DNA of 64,000 nucleotides from NCBI GenBank assembly GCA_001600455.1, contig BCKC01000007.1, positions 3,350,019-3,414,018 of the forward strand, given 5' to 3'. This stretch comes from Endocalyx cinctus. Taxonomy: Eukaryota > Ascomycota > Sordariomycetes > Amphisphaeriales > Apiosporaceae. A model generated the notes under the pieces. That model did not search any database and was not told the origin of the DNA. It saw nothing but the letters and a program-made list of their open reading frames with translations. The position numbers and the translations under genes are program-made. Each line of letters starts with the position of its first letter. Within the stretch, counting starts at the first letter, position 1. Below are positions 1 to 11,817 of the stretch, piece after piece.

Positions 1-3000
1 GAATCGATATCGAGTGCTACGACCCTCGACTTCATGCGACAGCAGCGAAATGGCGTGGACGATGTAATTACTGGAATGGCGTCTAGTGAACGCGTCCTCC
101 AGATTATTCACGCCGAATCTGCCTCGGGCTTTATTCTAGCTCTCAGCAGTGGTCGGATGGTATACCTGAGCGTACGGGATACCCATGGACGACCCAAAAT
201 CTCGGTACAGTTCCTTCGAACGAGTTTTGGCCCGTCAAGTACCGGTATCTTCGGAAGCATTCGGAATGCTCTCTCACATTCCGGTATTCAAGGCGAAATT
301 GCGGCAATACGATCCGATCGATTCGTCGAGCAGGCCGAGTGCGTTGTTGCCGCCGCTACATCGAGAGGTCGAGTCTATGCATGGAAAGTACATCGTGGCG
401 GACATCATGATCTTCTCACCGACGTGGATATCCGTGGCTCACTGGTTCAGTCCATCCAACAGACCGACCAAAGAAGTGCCCGGATGCCGTCTGAATCTTT
501 GAAGATATTGGACTTTTGCTTCGTGCCGAAAGAACTCGACGCAAAGTATTCTGAAATGAGCCAGCTCCGCCAACTATCCGATGTCGACAACCAACAACAC
601 CTGTTATTCCTCGTATCTCTCTCAACCAAACATTCAGCCCGCTACTCCTTAGTTGAAGTAATAATCCCTAGAGGGGCTTCAGCTGATATGCCGGTTGAGA
701 TTGGTATGGTCCGGCCTCTTACTTCTTATTCTAGCCCGGTAGATCCTCATGCTCTCGTGAAACCCCATCTTTACCTACCAAAGCCTACGATAATCGCTTT
801 CGTCGTCTTTGGCCATGCTACCGTCGTGGCCTCGATCGCTCGACTCCCCGATTCTCCCGAAGCTCAAATATTGGAAGACAATCACCTGTTACCCCCTTCG
901 TTCGAGGATGTTATCGACTTGCGGGAGGATCCGACACTTGAAGTTGTGGGTTCGGGCATCGAGGAGCCTCAATATTCGAGATCCGGCGCGGAAGATGTGC
1001 GCTCGTCACGCATAAAAACGAAAAACCCAGCCCTCATTCTTTTGGTACGGGGCGCTGGAACTCTCCGGATTGCCGTGACGGACGTGGAGCGATTTGGCAG
1101 CGAGAAACCGCCTCAGCTCACGGCCAAATCGAAGCTTGAACAAGCTGTATTCTTCGGAGTGAAAGAGGACAACCCACTAGTTTTTGACGTTCAGCACGAT
1201 CACCGATTTACCGACCAGGAATACGACCGCGCCGCTTTGGAACTCAGTCGGGAGATTCTAACCTCGACTGGACCACGTCTTTCCCCGCTTGCGGTACGAG
1301 TCGACGCCAACATCAAAGAGCGCGTTCGATATTTGGAGAAGATCATGACGCAGATGAAGAGCCTCAAAGTTAACCTTGGGCGTGTCACGAAATGGCAGCT
1401 CCTATGGAACGCAGAGAAGATGCATGTTGCTAGTATTCTCTGGCGAAGACACGAGGAATTCCTTCAGCTGCGACCTGAAGGTGCGAAGAAAAGCATTGTT
1501 GCAGAAATCGTCGAATACATCCGAGCCGAAGAGAAGTCCGAGCCAAACATATCCAAAGGAGAAGTCGACCCGCTTAGACACTGGTTTCTTCACGATGTCG
1601 ATAGGATGGATATCTACATAGCCTGGGCTTACGAGGTCATCAAACATAATTCGAGAGCCAACATGGAACAGGCATCTCTTTCGCGCCTGATCTTCGAGGC
1701 CGCCGAGATATACAACAGCTCGGTCCGAGATGCGCTAAGTTTTCGAATGGCCAACCTCGAGCTTTATGGATTAGCGAACGAGAAGCTCGAGAACGGGATC
1801 ATAGCCATGGACTACGTTGGCCTTCCGCAACCGTGGACGTGCAGCCCCTTTATCGTTAACAATATCAAGCGACAATTGGAGCTATCTACGGAGTGGGCGA
1901 AGCAGTATTGGAGCAAAGACGAAGTCAAAGATGCCTCGGCGGACAAGACTAGAAATCTTCTTCCGGATTTGACAGAAGTGTATCTTACCATCCTTCAGGA
2001 GTTAGCTCGATCTTATAGTTCGAGCGACGATCCGAAGCTAGTAGTAGATGGTCAGAAGTACGAGAGTATCTACGAGCAAGATCGTCACGATAAGATTATC
2101 TTGCTTGCTCAGACGGCGAATTGGGACTCGGCCGTAACAATAGCCGAGATTCACCGGTCCCTACCTGCTCTAGCCGAAATCCTCACGCGAGAAATTGACG
2201 ACATCCGGGAACAGCTCTCCGCTCCAGGATGCACCGCCGCGCGCATTGAATTTCTCGAAAAGACGATGAGCGCCAAGGAATGGCAAGTTAAGGATTGTTT
2301 CGATAAATACGGCAGAGACTTTGCTTTCCCGTTCTACGAATATCTGTTCACGACTTACGGAGTCGATGCACTTTTAGAGTACGACGGCGATAAGAAGTAC
2401 AAGACAATGTATCTTCGAACGAAGCCCGAATTGGCTAAGATTTCATGGATCAACGACATCATCGGGGAAGAGGATATCGACCATGCTGCCGACACTTTAC
2501 TCGATCTCGGACTCGCGCGGGAACAGCTCGTCTGGAATAAGAAGATCGAGTTGAGTTTAGGCAAGCTAGCTCGGATGGCCGAGTCATCGCGACCGTCCAG
2601 CAAGGCGTCGATGAGCGTTCAAGAAGTCAGCGTTAATGGCGTGGCTGAAGATGCGCGCGTAGATGCCATCGACAGGGAACTGTTGATCATAAAAATTCAG
2701 AACAACTTCTACGAGCTCCAAGTTCGGCCCGTGATTAGCGTTGCGCTGGATGAATCGGAAGAGATGGGTCTAGCACAAGAAGCATTTGCACCGCAGATAC
2801 CTAAGAAGTATAAGATGCTATCGCAGATCTTCGAAGATGCGCTAGGTCGACTCCTGAAGCACGAAGCTCTCGACCCGTTAACCTTGATCGACCTTCTTAC
2901 CCTCGCCCGGATACCGCAGGAGACGGCCGAGAATATGGTGGACCAGTTTTTCCTAGCGGCTCAAGTAGCGCACAACGGTCTCAGCGGAGCAGAACGTGTT

Positions 3001-3555
3001 CAAGCAGAGCGGCTCGTCTGGAGAAGATGTTTCCTCCGAGAAGATTGGACCCGCATCAACAACACCTCGCTCAAAGACGATACCGATGTGATGGATAGAC
3101 TTGGTGAAACCGATCTGTTCCAGTTTTACTGTACATTATATGCGTCCCGTAAGTAACGATGCTCTAACTACGTATACCGGTCTTTGGGCTTGCTAACGAA
3201 AGAAAATGTAGAACGAGAAGATGATGAACGAACTAATTACCGACGACTGACACCGTCGGAAGCGGCTGGTGTATATACGGAAACGCTGGATCGACGTTTT
3301 GAGAAGATGGAGAAGAACTACAGGGAGAAGGTGCTGGAAGCGATGCGATGGGAAGACTCGAACTTGCTCAAGCACATCGAAAAGCACCGGTTGGAACTAT
3401 GGGCTAAAGAGACGCGTAAACTAGCCGAGACGGCGGTTCAGCAAGAGATGGACGTGGCAACGGAAATGAAAGCGGCGTCTAGGTCACCCAAGACGGCACT
3501 CGCGAAGAAATTCAAGGCGTTAGAGGTCAGGAACGGACAAAACGGCACACATTAA
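1..3555 (+). CDS. NUP133: Nucleoporin Nup133 (5'-truncated by window edge)
   Basis: The frame is open from base 1, so the N-terminus lies outside the window; the ATG at 34 is probably internal. Exons are 1..3148 and 3212..3555. The 63-bp intron has donor GTAAGT, branch GCTAAC and acceptor TGTAG, and it removes the stop met just after 3148. About 1163 residues are visible. The first ~380 read as the end of a Nup133/Nup155-type beta-propeller (for example 'ASGFILALSSGRMVYLSV'). The rest is a long alpha-helical stack typical of Nup133 C-termini, ending in a Lys/Glu-rich helix. Nup133 is a scaffold subunit of the Y-shaped Nup84/Nup107 complex of the nuclear pore and acts in mRNA export and pore assembly. 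The intron near the 3' end is well supported because the codon across the junction (C|AA) keeps the frame. The family call rests on overall resemblance; Nup155 is less likely. Confidence 0.85.
3149..3211 (+). other. Intron in NUP133
   Basis: Phase-1 spliceosomal intron of 63 bp. Donor GTAAGT, branch sequence TTGCTAACG about 20 nt before the acceptor, acceptor ATGTAG. It is representative of the intron consensus used throughout this window. Confidence 0.9.
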
Positions 3556-4770
3556 AGAAGAAATACGACAAGAGAAAGCATTAGGAGAGAAAAGAGAAAA
3601 TGAGAAAGCATATGAACATCATCGGCAGTAACAACATGGTAGAATCATGGGTATATTTTTCTTCCAAAAGGGCTTAGGTTGGTGTTTTTTTTTTTTGTAT
3701 TGGCTTTTGTTATTTTTTTCCTTCCGATAACCGCACCCGAGAAAATACTGCGCCGGCGTGTTGGAGTTGATTTGAAAGAATATTAATGTAAATTACATAA
3801 CATAATCTTGTGGTCAAGGTTAAAATCACTGCTTTTGTTTTTCTTAATATTACGATGTGTTAGTACTTAAGTACTCACTTTATGTCGTGTATTGAAGTTG
3901 TAAAACTGCACTTGGGTTTGGGGGAAATAAAATAAATGAGAAGAGACTGACCCTCTGGAGGAACTTACGATGATTACTTTCCTACTATCTACAGTGTCTG
4001 AGTGTGTATTCTCTAATTAAAGAAGATCAACAAAACTATTGGTTAGATGATATTGGTTTAATACAAATACGTGCTGAAAGTCATGATCAGCTCGTCAATA
4101 AGCTGGGCTGGCTGGGCGGCTGGGATCTGTTCGCCTTAATATTTAGACGTAGCGTACATAAATAAAGTACAATAGCTAGTGTCAGGGGTAACACGAGGTC
4201 GTTCGAGTCAAGTGGTGGGACCCTCTTCGTATTGTATCCACCGGTACTCTATTTTCTCCAATGCTTGCCGCATTGCCATCATTGCCATCTTCTGGGGTTT
4301 TTTTTTTTTCTTGGTCATTATTTATGCACACGGTAGAGAGACGGATGATTTCTATGAAATTTGAGGGAGGGCGTACAGTAGAAGTTTGTTTATTTTTGTC
4401 TTGTACAACCACAAATCAATAAATAAATAATAAAAGGTGAAACGGCAGTAATTTTCTTTTTTCTCTCTCTTCTCTTCTCTTCTCTTCTTTTCTTTTTCCT
4501 TTTTTTATATATTCGTATAAATCTATATACTTCGCACATTCACTTTTATACGAGTCAGTCTTAATATAATTAATACCTATTATCTACGTGCATCATCCAC
4601 GACTCGGGTACTACAGAAAGAGACAGAAGAGCTAATCAACCTAATAAACTAGTTCGAAAATCATAATCGATAAATCAACTTCATACTCTTTCCTCTACCT
4701 CTCTAGATAGAGAACATAAAAAGAAGAAATAAATAAATCAAAGAAGAATACTATAATCAAATTAATCACC
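3556..4770. other. Intergenic: NUP133 3' region and promoter of the Cys-rich gene
   Basis: No convincing gene. It holds the NUP133 3' UTR, T-rich runs and a pyrimidine-rich promoter stretch near 4450-4510. The short ORFs here lack codon bias and conserved motifs. Confidence 0.6.
4451..4510 (+). promoter_or_regulatory. CT-rich promoter tract
   Basis: A nearly pure pyrimidine stretch with repeated TCTTCTC units lies about 260-320 bp upstream of the ATG at 4771. CT-rich blocks just upstream of transcription starts are common in well-expressed filamentous-fungal genes. The regulatory role is inferred from position and composition only. Confidence 0.45.
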
Positions 4771-5313
4771 ATGGCCACCACCACCACCAACCTCGCCTCA
4801 GCAACCAGCACCCTCGCCTCGGCCTCGGCCTCGGCTACGACGGCTAACTGCGGCGCCTTGTTATACGACATCCCCGCGCACGACGCCTCGTGCGCCCTAC
4901 CCTTCGGCGGGAACCACACCGAGATCCTCTCGGCGTGCTGCAAATCCGCCGAGATCGTTTCGTATTACGACGACTGCGGCCTGTACTGCCTGGCGGTCGA
5001 CCAGACCGTCGCCGACCTGACGTCGTGCTTCATGGAAAAGGGCGCCCTCCCGAACGAGGTGTTTTGCGACGGCAACGGTACCGCGACGGCGACGGCGACG
5101 GACGCGGGCGTGCCTTCTTCGGCGGGGGCTTCGGTCGTTTCGGGGTCGGCGACGGGGACGGCGACGGATGGGACGAGCAGCGGAAGCGGTACGGCTACGC
5201 CGGACGCGGCGCCGAGGTTGCTGGGTGAGGGCGGGTACGGATCGATGAAGTTGGGTATTACCCTGGGTGCTATGCTGCTTTCGGCTACGGCTTTCGGGGC
5301 TTTCCAGCTCTAA
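4771..5313 (+). CDS. Small cysteine-rich fungal protein with hydrophobic C-terminus
   Basis: Single-exon protein of 180 residues starting at ATCACCATGG, a good fungal start context. Residues 1-28 are Thr/Ser/Ala-rich with no obvious signal-peptide core. Residues 29-110 hold eight cysteines, including a Cys-Cys pair ('SACCKSAE') and 'DDCGLYC'. Residues 110-155 are a Ser/Thr/Gly/Ala-rich stalk, and the last ~20 residues are hydrophobic, like a GPI-attachment or tail-anchor signal. The arrangement suggests a cell-surface protein, but without an N-terminal signal peptide the route to the membrane is unclear. The cysteine spacing does not fit CFEM. I recognise it as a fungus-restricted family type without a known function. 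GC content is far higher than in the flanking DNA, which supports real coding. Confidence 0.75.
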   Translation: MATTTTNLASATSTLASASASATTANCGALLYDIPAHDASCALPFGGNHTEILSACCKSAEIVSYYDDCGLYCLAVDQTVADLTSCFMEKGALPNEVFCDGNGTATATATDAGVPSSAGASVVSGSATGTATDGTSSGSGTATPDAAPRLLGEGGYGSMKLGITLGAMLLSATAFGAFQL

Positions 5314-8300
5314 GAAAGGAGACGAGAGAGATATATATATTGCGAGTGGAAGAAAAGAAAGAAAGAAAACGGGAGGGAAAGAATTTAAAATAAAATTCGG
5401 ATGTTATTTGAATGGGAAAGACGGGCGTTACTTTCATTCCTCGGGAGCATCGTAACACGGGATCGGGACCGGGGTTTTTTTTTTTTTTTATGGAGTAGAC
5501 TTACTGCCCCGTAGGGTCTACCTTTTTCTGCCTACAATGGATACTTAATGTCTTTAATGGAATGGACACGAAAAAAAAGGGTGGTAAACGCTGCAAGCTA
5601 TCGATGATGTTATTGACAAGAATAAATAAATACCTGTTAATATGGTGAAAAGAATAGGAATCTATTCGTATTCTTCCCCAGTTGCTCAACAATCACATGA
5701 TTTCCCAATATCACTCGCCGGTCTATCACATTTTCTTATAACTAGCCGTGAACGGATCTGCATTAATGCAGATACCCCTTATACGGAGAGGTCAAATAAC
5801 ATATTTTGCGCTTCTTACAAGATCAAGATATTAAAGTAGATATGATCACGATAGAGGGCCCAAATTTGCATATGATAGAATGATATTGATTCTGCAGACG
5901 GTGAGTAACCCGGCCCGTAATTAAATTGCCGGCCGCGGGACTGACGGGTTGCTTGTCCTATGGGATTCTCATTGGATCGCTTTTCTTTTTTGTTTGGCTC
6001 CGCTGATATCAAAAGTCGGGGAAAGGTCTGTGAGCTATTAGCTCGATGTTATAGTCCTTTTTTACTAAGAAAGATCATGATCAAGATGATATGGATATTC
6101 GTTCCCTCGTTCCTCCGATTTACGGAAACGTTTACTCAGACCTTCAAGACTAGGTTTACGCAATTCCACGACTTTGGTATTAAGTCCTTGATAAGAGATA
6201 TTAGTCACCTTGTCGATTCCTAAGAACTTCGGAGGTTATCCTACTTCCAAGCTTGGTTCCTAAACCTGTAGCTCGTTACTTTACATAGTACTACTCGTAG
6301 GTATTATACCTCGGTGCCGGTATATATCATTATATATCATCATGAAGTATGGAAATGTTAGATGGTGAAGTCAATTTCCATCCGTACTAGCTGATTTTAG
6401 AAAGGCCCAATGGCGATAATTATTTAACCCTAAGCAAGCCAGAAGCAATTGACACAAGCATATTTACTTACGTATATCCCTTTGAACGAGACAGCAAGGC
6501 CTCTTGAAGCTATTTTCTATTCTATAATCCTCACCGAGATTGATAATTTCTCGCACATTCTAGTCATCATGTAGTTAATTAGAGGGTATCACAGAGCCGC
6601 CTGTCCTGTACCCCACCGAATATTCTCCGGACGACTGCAGTTGATATATATATATACACGTACATATACACTACATAGGTATATACTTTGTATACATAAG
6701 AAGAAACTCCCAGTCGAGTCTCTTCTAATAAAACCGGCAGTTTTCAAAACGTGACGATATTAGCAACCTGTACGAAAGAGAAATATGTAATTTGATATAG
6801 GACCGAATCCTTCTCTTTAGTAAAATAAAAAAAAAAGATCAACTTGTTTTGGTTCACCGCTCTCTTACTTACCTTTTTTTTATGTATTATTATTGAACAA
6901 TCTATCTACCTAGCTGCCTAGGTATTGTATTGTATTCGTCCATTGACGGCGAACTAAACCTCCAATTCCGACGGTCGCGGTGGGGCCAAAAGGATTGAAA
7001 TAGTAAAAAAAAAAAATAATAATAAAATAATAATAATAAAAAATGTCATCCAAAAAGGTAACTTGCCAGTTTGCCGGTTCGGTTCCCTCTCTGCCTCTCT
7101 CAGCCCAGATTTCTTGTCAACTTTAAAACTTGGGACCCCATCAGAAAAAAAAAACCACCTCGGTCTATTCGGGATAGCAAACCCGGCTGTTTTTAGTGTA
7201 CGATACTTGTTATAGAAACCATTTTTATTATGTCAAAATATTACCCCCGGATGACGTCACTACTAGGGTTTCTTTCGATTTTTCGATTTTTTTTTTGTAG
7301 TCACAATTCCAGGTGAATTTTTCGGTGTGCTCACGATAGTTTTCGGGTTTTGATGTCAGCTCTTTCTCTTTTTCTCTTATGTCACAATAACCTGGGGTAT
7401 CTTACAGTATTTCCTTTTTCTCTCTTTTTTCCTGGTTCGAGTAAAAATAATAGTAATGAATGATAATACTTGTTGGAAATAAGTACTTGTCAATAAGTTC
7501 TGCGTTCCACAAACCCAATTGGTCTCAGATAACAAAACCGAGATGCAAGAGTGTATGACGAGAACCTATTACAGAGAGACAGCACATTGATTGAGGGGAT
7601 CCGCAACTGCAATGCTCTCTTACGCACATAGAGTAAAAAAAAAAAAAAAAAAGGCAAACAAATAAGCTACCCAGGTATCGGCTATCGTAACGTCTTGGCG
7701 GATTCTTCGAATTGGCAAATAGGAGGCTTACCGAACCCCTTCTACCCTTCTACCTTTCTTTAAACTACCTGGTAAGCCCGTCCAAAATCGGGATTTCACC
7801 CACGAGACCCGGCCAATTGTTGACTATTTTTGACCATGTAAAAAAGCTCCGGTCCTAGTCTTTTTTCTTTTCTTTTTCTTTTTTTCCCTCTTTCAAAAAA
7901 AAAAGTGGCACAGACTACGCTTGGTGGCAATGCACGTTACCCAGGACGGACGTGTTTGGTAACCATTTTAGTCCTCGCCATGAATAATGAGTTGTAAGGT
8001 TCATGCCTGTTAGTAGCGTGAGATGCGGAGTTTGGCTACGTACCTTATCTTGTACTCTTGGGAAGTACTTTGGTATATGTGACTGCTCTTATGAGAATCT
8101 AGATGTCAAACCGAGACGAATAGATTCTATATATGTGAATTGGAAGAGAACCCGATCAATCGTCTTTAGATACGTGAACATTATTTGTGAAAAAGAGGAA
8201 TTGCCCCTTCCTTCTGCTCCCCTCCTCTCTTTCCAGATCTTCTCAGCGGCAGAGTAGTTTCCCACGGTTCTTTCTTATTTCAAGCACTACCTTATATAGG

Positions 8301-8413
8301 GCGCTTTTCGCCCTTAACGAAGTTTTACTCTCAACTAACTTTCGGACTCCACTTACTTACCCGCCAATTCATCATCCATAACCTTGCATGTTTCGAAAGC
8401 TCGTCCTTTAACC
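5314..8413. other. 3.1-kb gene-poor AT-rich interval upstream of the MATE gene
   Basis: No ORF with coding character on either strand. It contains a TA dinucleotide run near 6643-6656, an A18 run at 7635-7652, several shorter A/T runs, a TGACGTCA palindrome at 7252-7259 and CT-rich tracts near 7860-7892. The 3' end is the presumed MATE promoter. Confidence 0.6.
7252..7259. promoter_or_regulatory. CRE/ATF-type palindrome TGACGTCA
   Basis: A perfect 8-bp CRE palindrome, the binding sequence of ATF/CREB-type bZIP factors, lies about 1.15 kb upstream of the MATE transporter start. It could occur by chance, and the distance is long for a fungal promoter. Confidence 0.25.
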
Positions 8414-9937
8414 ATGGCGAACACTCCCTCTTCGCCGACATTATCTTGTCCGCCTAGCCCGCCCACCGAGTCTAGCGCCTTGCTTCCGAAGCCGCCGACG
8501 GAAAATGACGGACCTCGCTATCGGCAATGGCTGGCCGAGATCTGGCTCCTGACCAAAGCCGCCATTCCCGTCATAGGCGCGTACACGCTCCAGAACAGCT
8601 TGCAGAGCGTCTCCGTCCTCATCGTCGGTCGTCTTTCGCCCGAAGCGCTCGCGACCGCCGCCTTCTCGTACATGTTCGCCATGGCGACGGCGTGGCTCAT
8701 CGCCCTCGGCGGTACTACGGCGCTCGATACGCTGGCGTCCAGCAGCTTTACCGGATCCAGTAACAAGCATGACCTCGGGGTGCTGCTACAGCGAGGCATC
8801 TTCGTCCTCACCCTCTTCTACGGCGTCTCGGCCGTGATTTGGGCGTTTTCCGAGTCCATCTTCCGGGCTCTCGGCCAGGAAGAGTTTATCTGCGTGCAAA
8901 GTTCCAAATTTCTTCAGATCCTGATCCCCGGCGGTTTGGGGTACGTGTGGTTCGAGGCGGTCAAAAAGTACCTGCAAGCGCAGGAGATCTACCGACCCGG
9001 GACGTACGTCCTCCTCATCACGTCACCTCTCAACGCCCTTTTGAACTGGCTGTTCATCCACAAGTTCGGCATCGGCCTGTACGGAGCTCCTATCGCGACG
9101 GGGATATCATACTGGTTATCCTTCCTGCTTCTCGTTGCTTACGCCACTTTTGTTCGCGGATACGAATGCTGGGGCGGCCTGGCTCCCCGCCGCGCGCTGC
9201 AACACCTCTGGCCTTTCACGCGCCTTGCTCTGCTCGGCGTCATCCACGTGGGGACGGAGTGGTGGGCGTTTGAGATCCTGGCTTTAGCGGCCGGTCGGCT
9301 AGGCAAGATACCCTTAGCGGCTCAATCCGTCATCATGACGGCCGATCAGGTCATCAATACCGTACCGTTCGGCCTCGGCGTAGCGGCCTCGGCGCGCATC
9401 GGCAATCTTTTGGGGGCGCACAAAGCGCGCGAGGCGGAACGAGCGGCCCACTGCGCCGCTATACTATCGGTGGGGTTGGGCGCTCTTATTCTCGTAATCC
9501 TGATGAGTACCAAGGACGTGTTCGGACGTATTTTTAACGACGACGATCGCGTTGTCCGGCTGGTTGGCGAAGTTATGCCGTTCGTTGCGCTGTTCCAAAT
9601 TGCGGACGGGCTAAACGGTAGTTGCGGTGGGGTACTGAGAGGTATGGGTCGCCAATGGGTGGGTGCGTTGGTAAACCTCATCAGTTATTACGGCGGGGCC
9701 TTACCCTTGGGCATATACTTGGCCTTCCATGGTTGGGGGCTCGTCGGGCTGTGGTTTGGAAATTGCGTGGCTCTATATATGGTAGGAATATTGGAATGGT
9801 TGATTGTAGGGTTTAGCAAGTGGGAGAAAGAAGTGCAAAGGGCGCTAAACAGATTGAAAGCGGGTGGTGTCGGAACATCGGACGATGAGGACGTTATCCC
9901 TGCACATACGGGAATTCCAGCTCAGGGCGAAGTTTAA
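8414..9937 (+). CDS. MATE family efflux transporter
   Basis: Single exon, 507 residues, starting at AACCATGGCG. The in-frame upstream extension has no ATG. After a ~40-residue hydrophilic Pro/Ser-rich N-terminus come about twelve membrane segments arranged as two MATE repeats. The first repeat carries 'TALDTLASSSFTGS', corresponding to the conserved LDTLxxQAFG block of eukaryotic MATE proteins. The second repeat has 'NTVPFGLGVAASARIGNLLG', matching the conserved P-G-(L/I)-x-x-A-x-S-x-R-(V/I)-G-N-x-L-G block, and 'LNGSCGGVLRGMGRQ', matching the conserved QxxxxGxLRGxG block. Such proteins export cationic drugs or metabolites in exchange for H+ or Na+, at the plasma or vacuolar membrane. The substrate cannot be inferred. 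The C-terminal tail is acidic and cytosolic. It stands alone, without adjacent metabolic genes. Confidence 0.93.
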   Translation: MANTPSSPTLSCPPSPPTESSALLPKPPTENDGPRYRQWLAEIWLLTKAAIPVIGAYTLQNSLQSVSVLIVGRLSPEALATAAFSYMFAMATAWLIALGGTTALDTLASSSFTGSSNKHDLGVLLQRGIFVLTLFYGVSAVIWAFSESIFRALGQEEFICVQSSKFLQILIPGGLGYVWFEAVKKYLQAQEIYRPGTYVLLITSPLNALLNWLFIHKFGIGLYGAPIATGISYWLSFLLLVAYATFVRGYECWGGLAPRRALQHLWPFTRLALLGVIHVGTEWWAFEILALAAGRLGKIPLAAQSVIMTADQVINTVPFGLGVAASARIGNLLGAHKAREAERAAHCAAILSVGLGALILVILMSTKDVFGRIFNDDDRVVRLVGEVMPFVALFQIADGLNGSCGGVLRGMGRQWVGALVNLISYYGGALPLGIYLAFHGWGLVGLWFGNCVALYMVGILEWLIVGFSKWEKEVQRALNRLKAGGVGTSDDEDVIPAHTGIPAQGEV

Positions 9938-11185
9938 TGAGGCTATGAATAGAATGAAAAAAATGAAAATGCATATGAAATACGTACCAAGAGGTAGATA
10001 CTTACTTTGTACCTAGGTAGGTAGCTAGGGATTTGGTACTATACTAAGCTACTAACATACTTACGGTATAAGAGTAAATGATGTTGGATACTCTCAACGA
10101 ATAAAACACTTAATGTTCAATCATATCAACATGCATTAATTCAAATCATCAGTGATAATGGATGTTTCACACTGGATATTTGGTACAAAGGTACACCAAT
10201 CGGGCGACAGCTTAACAGTTTTTTTTTTTAAGTGGTGTCGCGTAGTTGCGCGGTTAGACGGGCGGTTGCTGGGTCAAAATCGCGGTTCATGGTTTTCCAT
10301 CAAAGCTTAAAAGCCAATCGACGTGCATGGGTAAGATCAAGATCTTACGCTCTCAGCCTTCTTTAAATCTTGATTGATGAGTGGATGTCCAGTCAACGAC
10401 GATCCATCGAAAGATTGATCCATGCGACGTACAGTATTACAGTGTATATATGCTACTGTACAATATCAAAGCCACCAGAGGTTGCGCAATGTCCCATCCT
10501 TCAGAAGATCACGGAAAGTAATAGATATAAAGTCGATGTTATTCGAAAAATGGTTTAGAATGGAAAGTTTATCTTTTTTTTATTTCAAACTTGACTCTTT
10601 TATATAAATTAATTTATAAACAAAAGATATTTGTTGACATTAAACTAAATCCGCTGGTGTAACTGTGGTTTGTTTACTTCTTAATTACATACAAGGAACT
10701 TCCCTACCGAATAAATACATATTTTTGTTTCCGAGTCGGACAAATGAGGTCATAGGTAGAATAGGGTGGTTCAACAATTACTTAGGTAGGCATCCCCAAA
10801 GAAACATTGAATTTGGTACCTCCCACACTCGACTCATCATCACCAGGTCACCCAAAAGGTTAATTGATAACATATAGCTTTATGAAAGAAAGAAATCATT
10901 GAAACAATCTTATTGTCCAACAAACAATTCCCTTATTATCCGTCTCTTAAGACCTTGGATAAATTTAAAGCATAAACATTTTGGTCTTCGATAAATAATA
11001 AATTGTTTCCCATCGACGATCGATCCTCATTACCTAACCTAACATAACCTTCCTCTTTTCTCGATCTCACTACTTTTCCGTCTATCTACACCTAAAGCGC
11101 TTATACCGTTCATTACATCACCTCAGCTTCATCTCCCCAGGAACCTACAAAAACAAATTAAAAATTAAAAATTGAAATTATCAAA
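9938..11185. other. Intergenic region between MATE and Nce102-like genes
   Basis: No supported gene. It holds CCTAGGTAG-type words near 10012-10026, a T-run at about 10220, and C/T-rich promoter DNA for the Nce102-like gene near 11040-11140. A weakly tRNA-like stretch near 10232-10290 was rejected. Confidence 0.6.
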
Positions 11186-11817
11186 ATGCGAAATCTCATC
11201 AGCTCGAGTCTGCGCATCGTGCAGCTATTCTTCATCCTCCTTTCTACCGCGCTCATCGGAAATGTGATCGCGACCAACAAGGATGCCGCCGGTTCCGCGG
11301 AGGCCGCCATCAACTTTTCCATGTTCGTCATCGTATTGTCGTGGATCGCCGGTATCTTCGGCTTGGTTGGCCTCTTCATCGAAGCGCTCGAAATACCCGT
11401 GGTATCGCTAGCTCTCGACGGCGCCGCCACCTTGTTTACCTTTATCGGTTCCGTCGTCCTTTCCGCGAAACTGACGGCCGTAAGCTGCAGCAATTGGGTA
11501 CGTATCTTCTCCCTTCTCTCTTTTCCTCTCCTTTTTACTCTTTAAACCCTTATTATTTATCTATTATTCTCCCATTGTTCGAACAAAACAAAAAAGCTAA
11601 CTTATTTATTATTTATTTACAGGGAGATAAACCCGATAATTGGATCGCCTTCGGCTCGGGTAACGACGAGAAGCGCTGTCGCGAGATCCAGGCCAGCATC
11701 GTCTTCCTCTGGGTCGTCTTCGCCTCCTTCGCGGCCTGCCTCTTCTTCACCTTCAAGGAGTTCCGCCGCGGAGGCGGCTCTATCGGCGCACCCTCGATGT
11801 CCCAGATCGGTGTCTAG
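11186..11817 (+). CDS. NCE102: Nce102-like MARVEL-domain membrane protein
   Basis: Two exons, 11186..11497 and 11623..11817, giving 168 residues. The intron is phase 0 with donor GTACGT, branch GCTAAC and acceptor TTACAG. The protein has four predicted membrane segments with a short loop containing paired cysteines ('TAVSCSNW' and 'DEKRCREIQ'), the layout of fungal Nce102/Fhn1 proteins; yeast Nce102 is about 173 residues. Family members organise eisosome/MCC plasma-membrane domains, respond to sphingolipid state and affect non-classical export. The start AAAATGCG is followed at once by an amphipathic/hydrophobic segment. The frame-preserving splice and family-length product make the model secure; the role here is inferred from the family. 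Confidence 0.85.

Noticed and set aside
4771..5313. CFEM effector
   Set aside because: There are eight cysteines, but the spacing (long first gap, adjacent Cys-Cys pair) does not fit the CFEM pattern.
8384..8413. Earlier TTG start for the MATE transporter
   Set aside because: A nuclear fungal gene should start at ATG; the ATG at 8414 has good context and the extension has no conservation signal.
10232..10290. tRNA-like stretch resembling a D-arm and T-loop
   Set aside because: The B box is poor (GGTTCATGGTTTTCC) and no cloverleaf with paired acceptor stem could be formed by eye.
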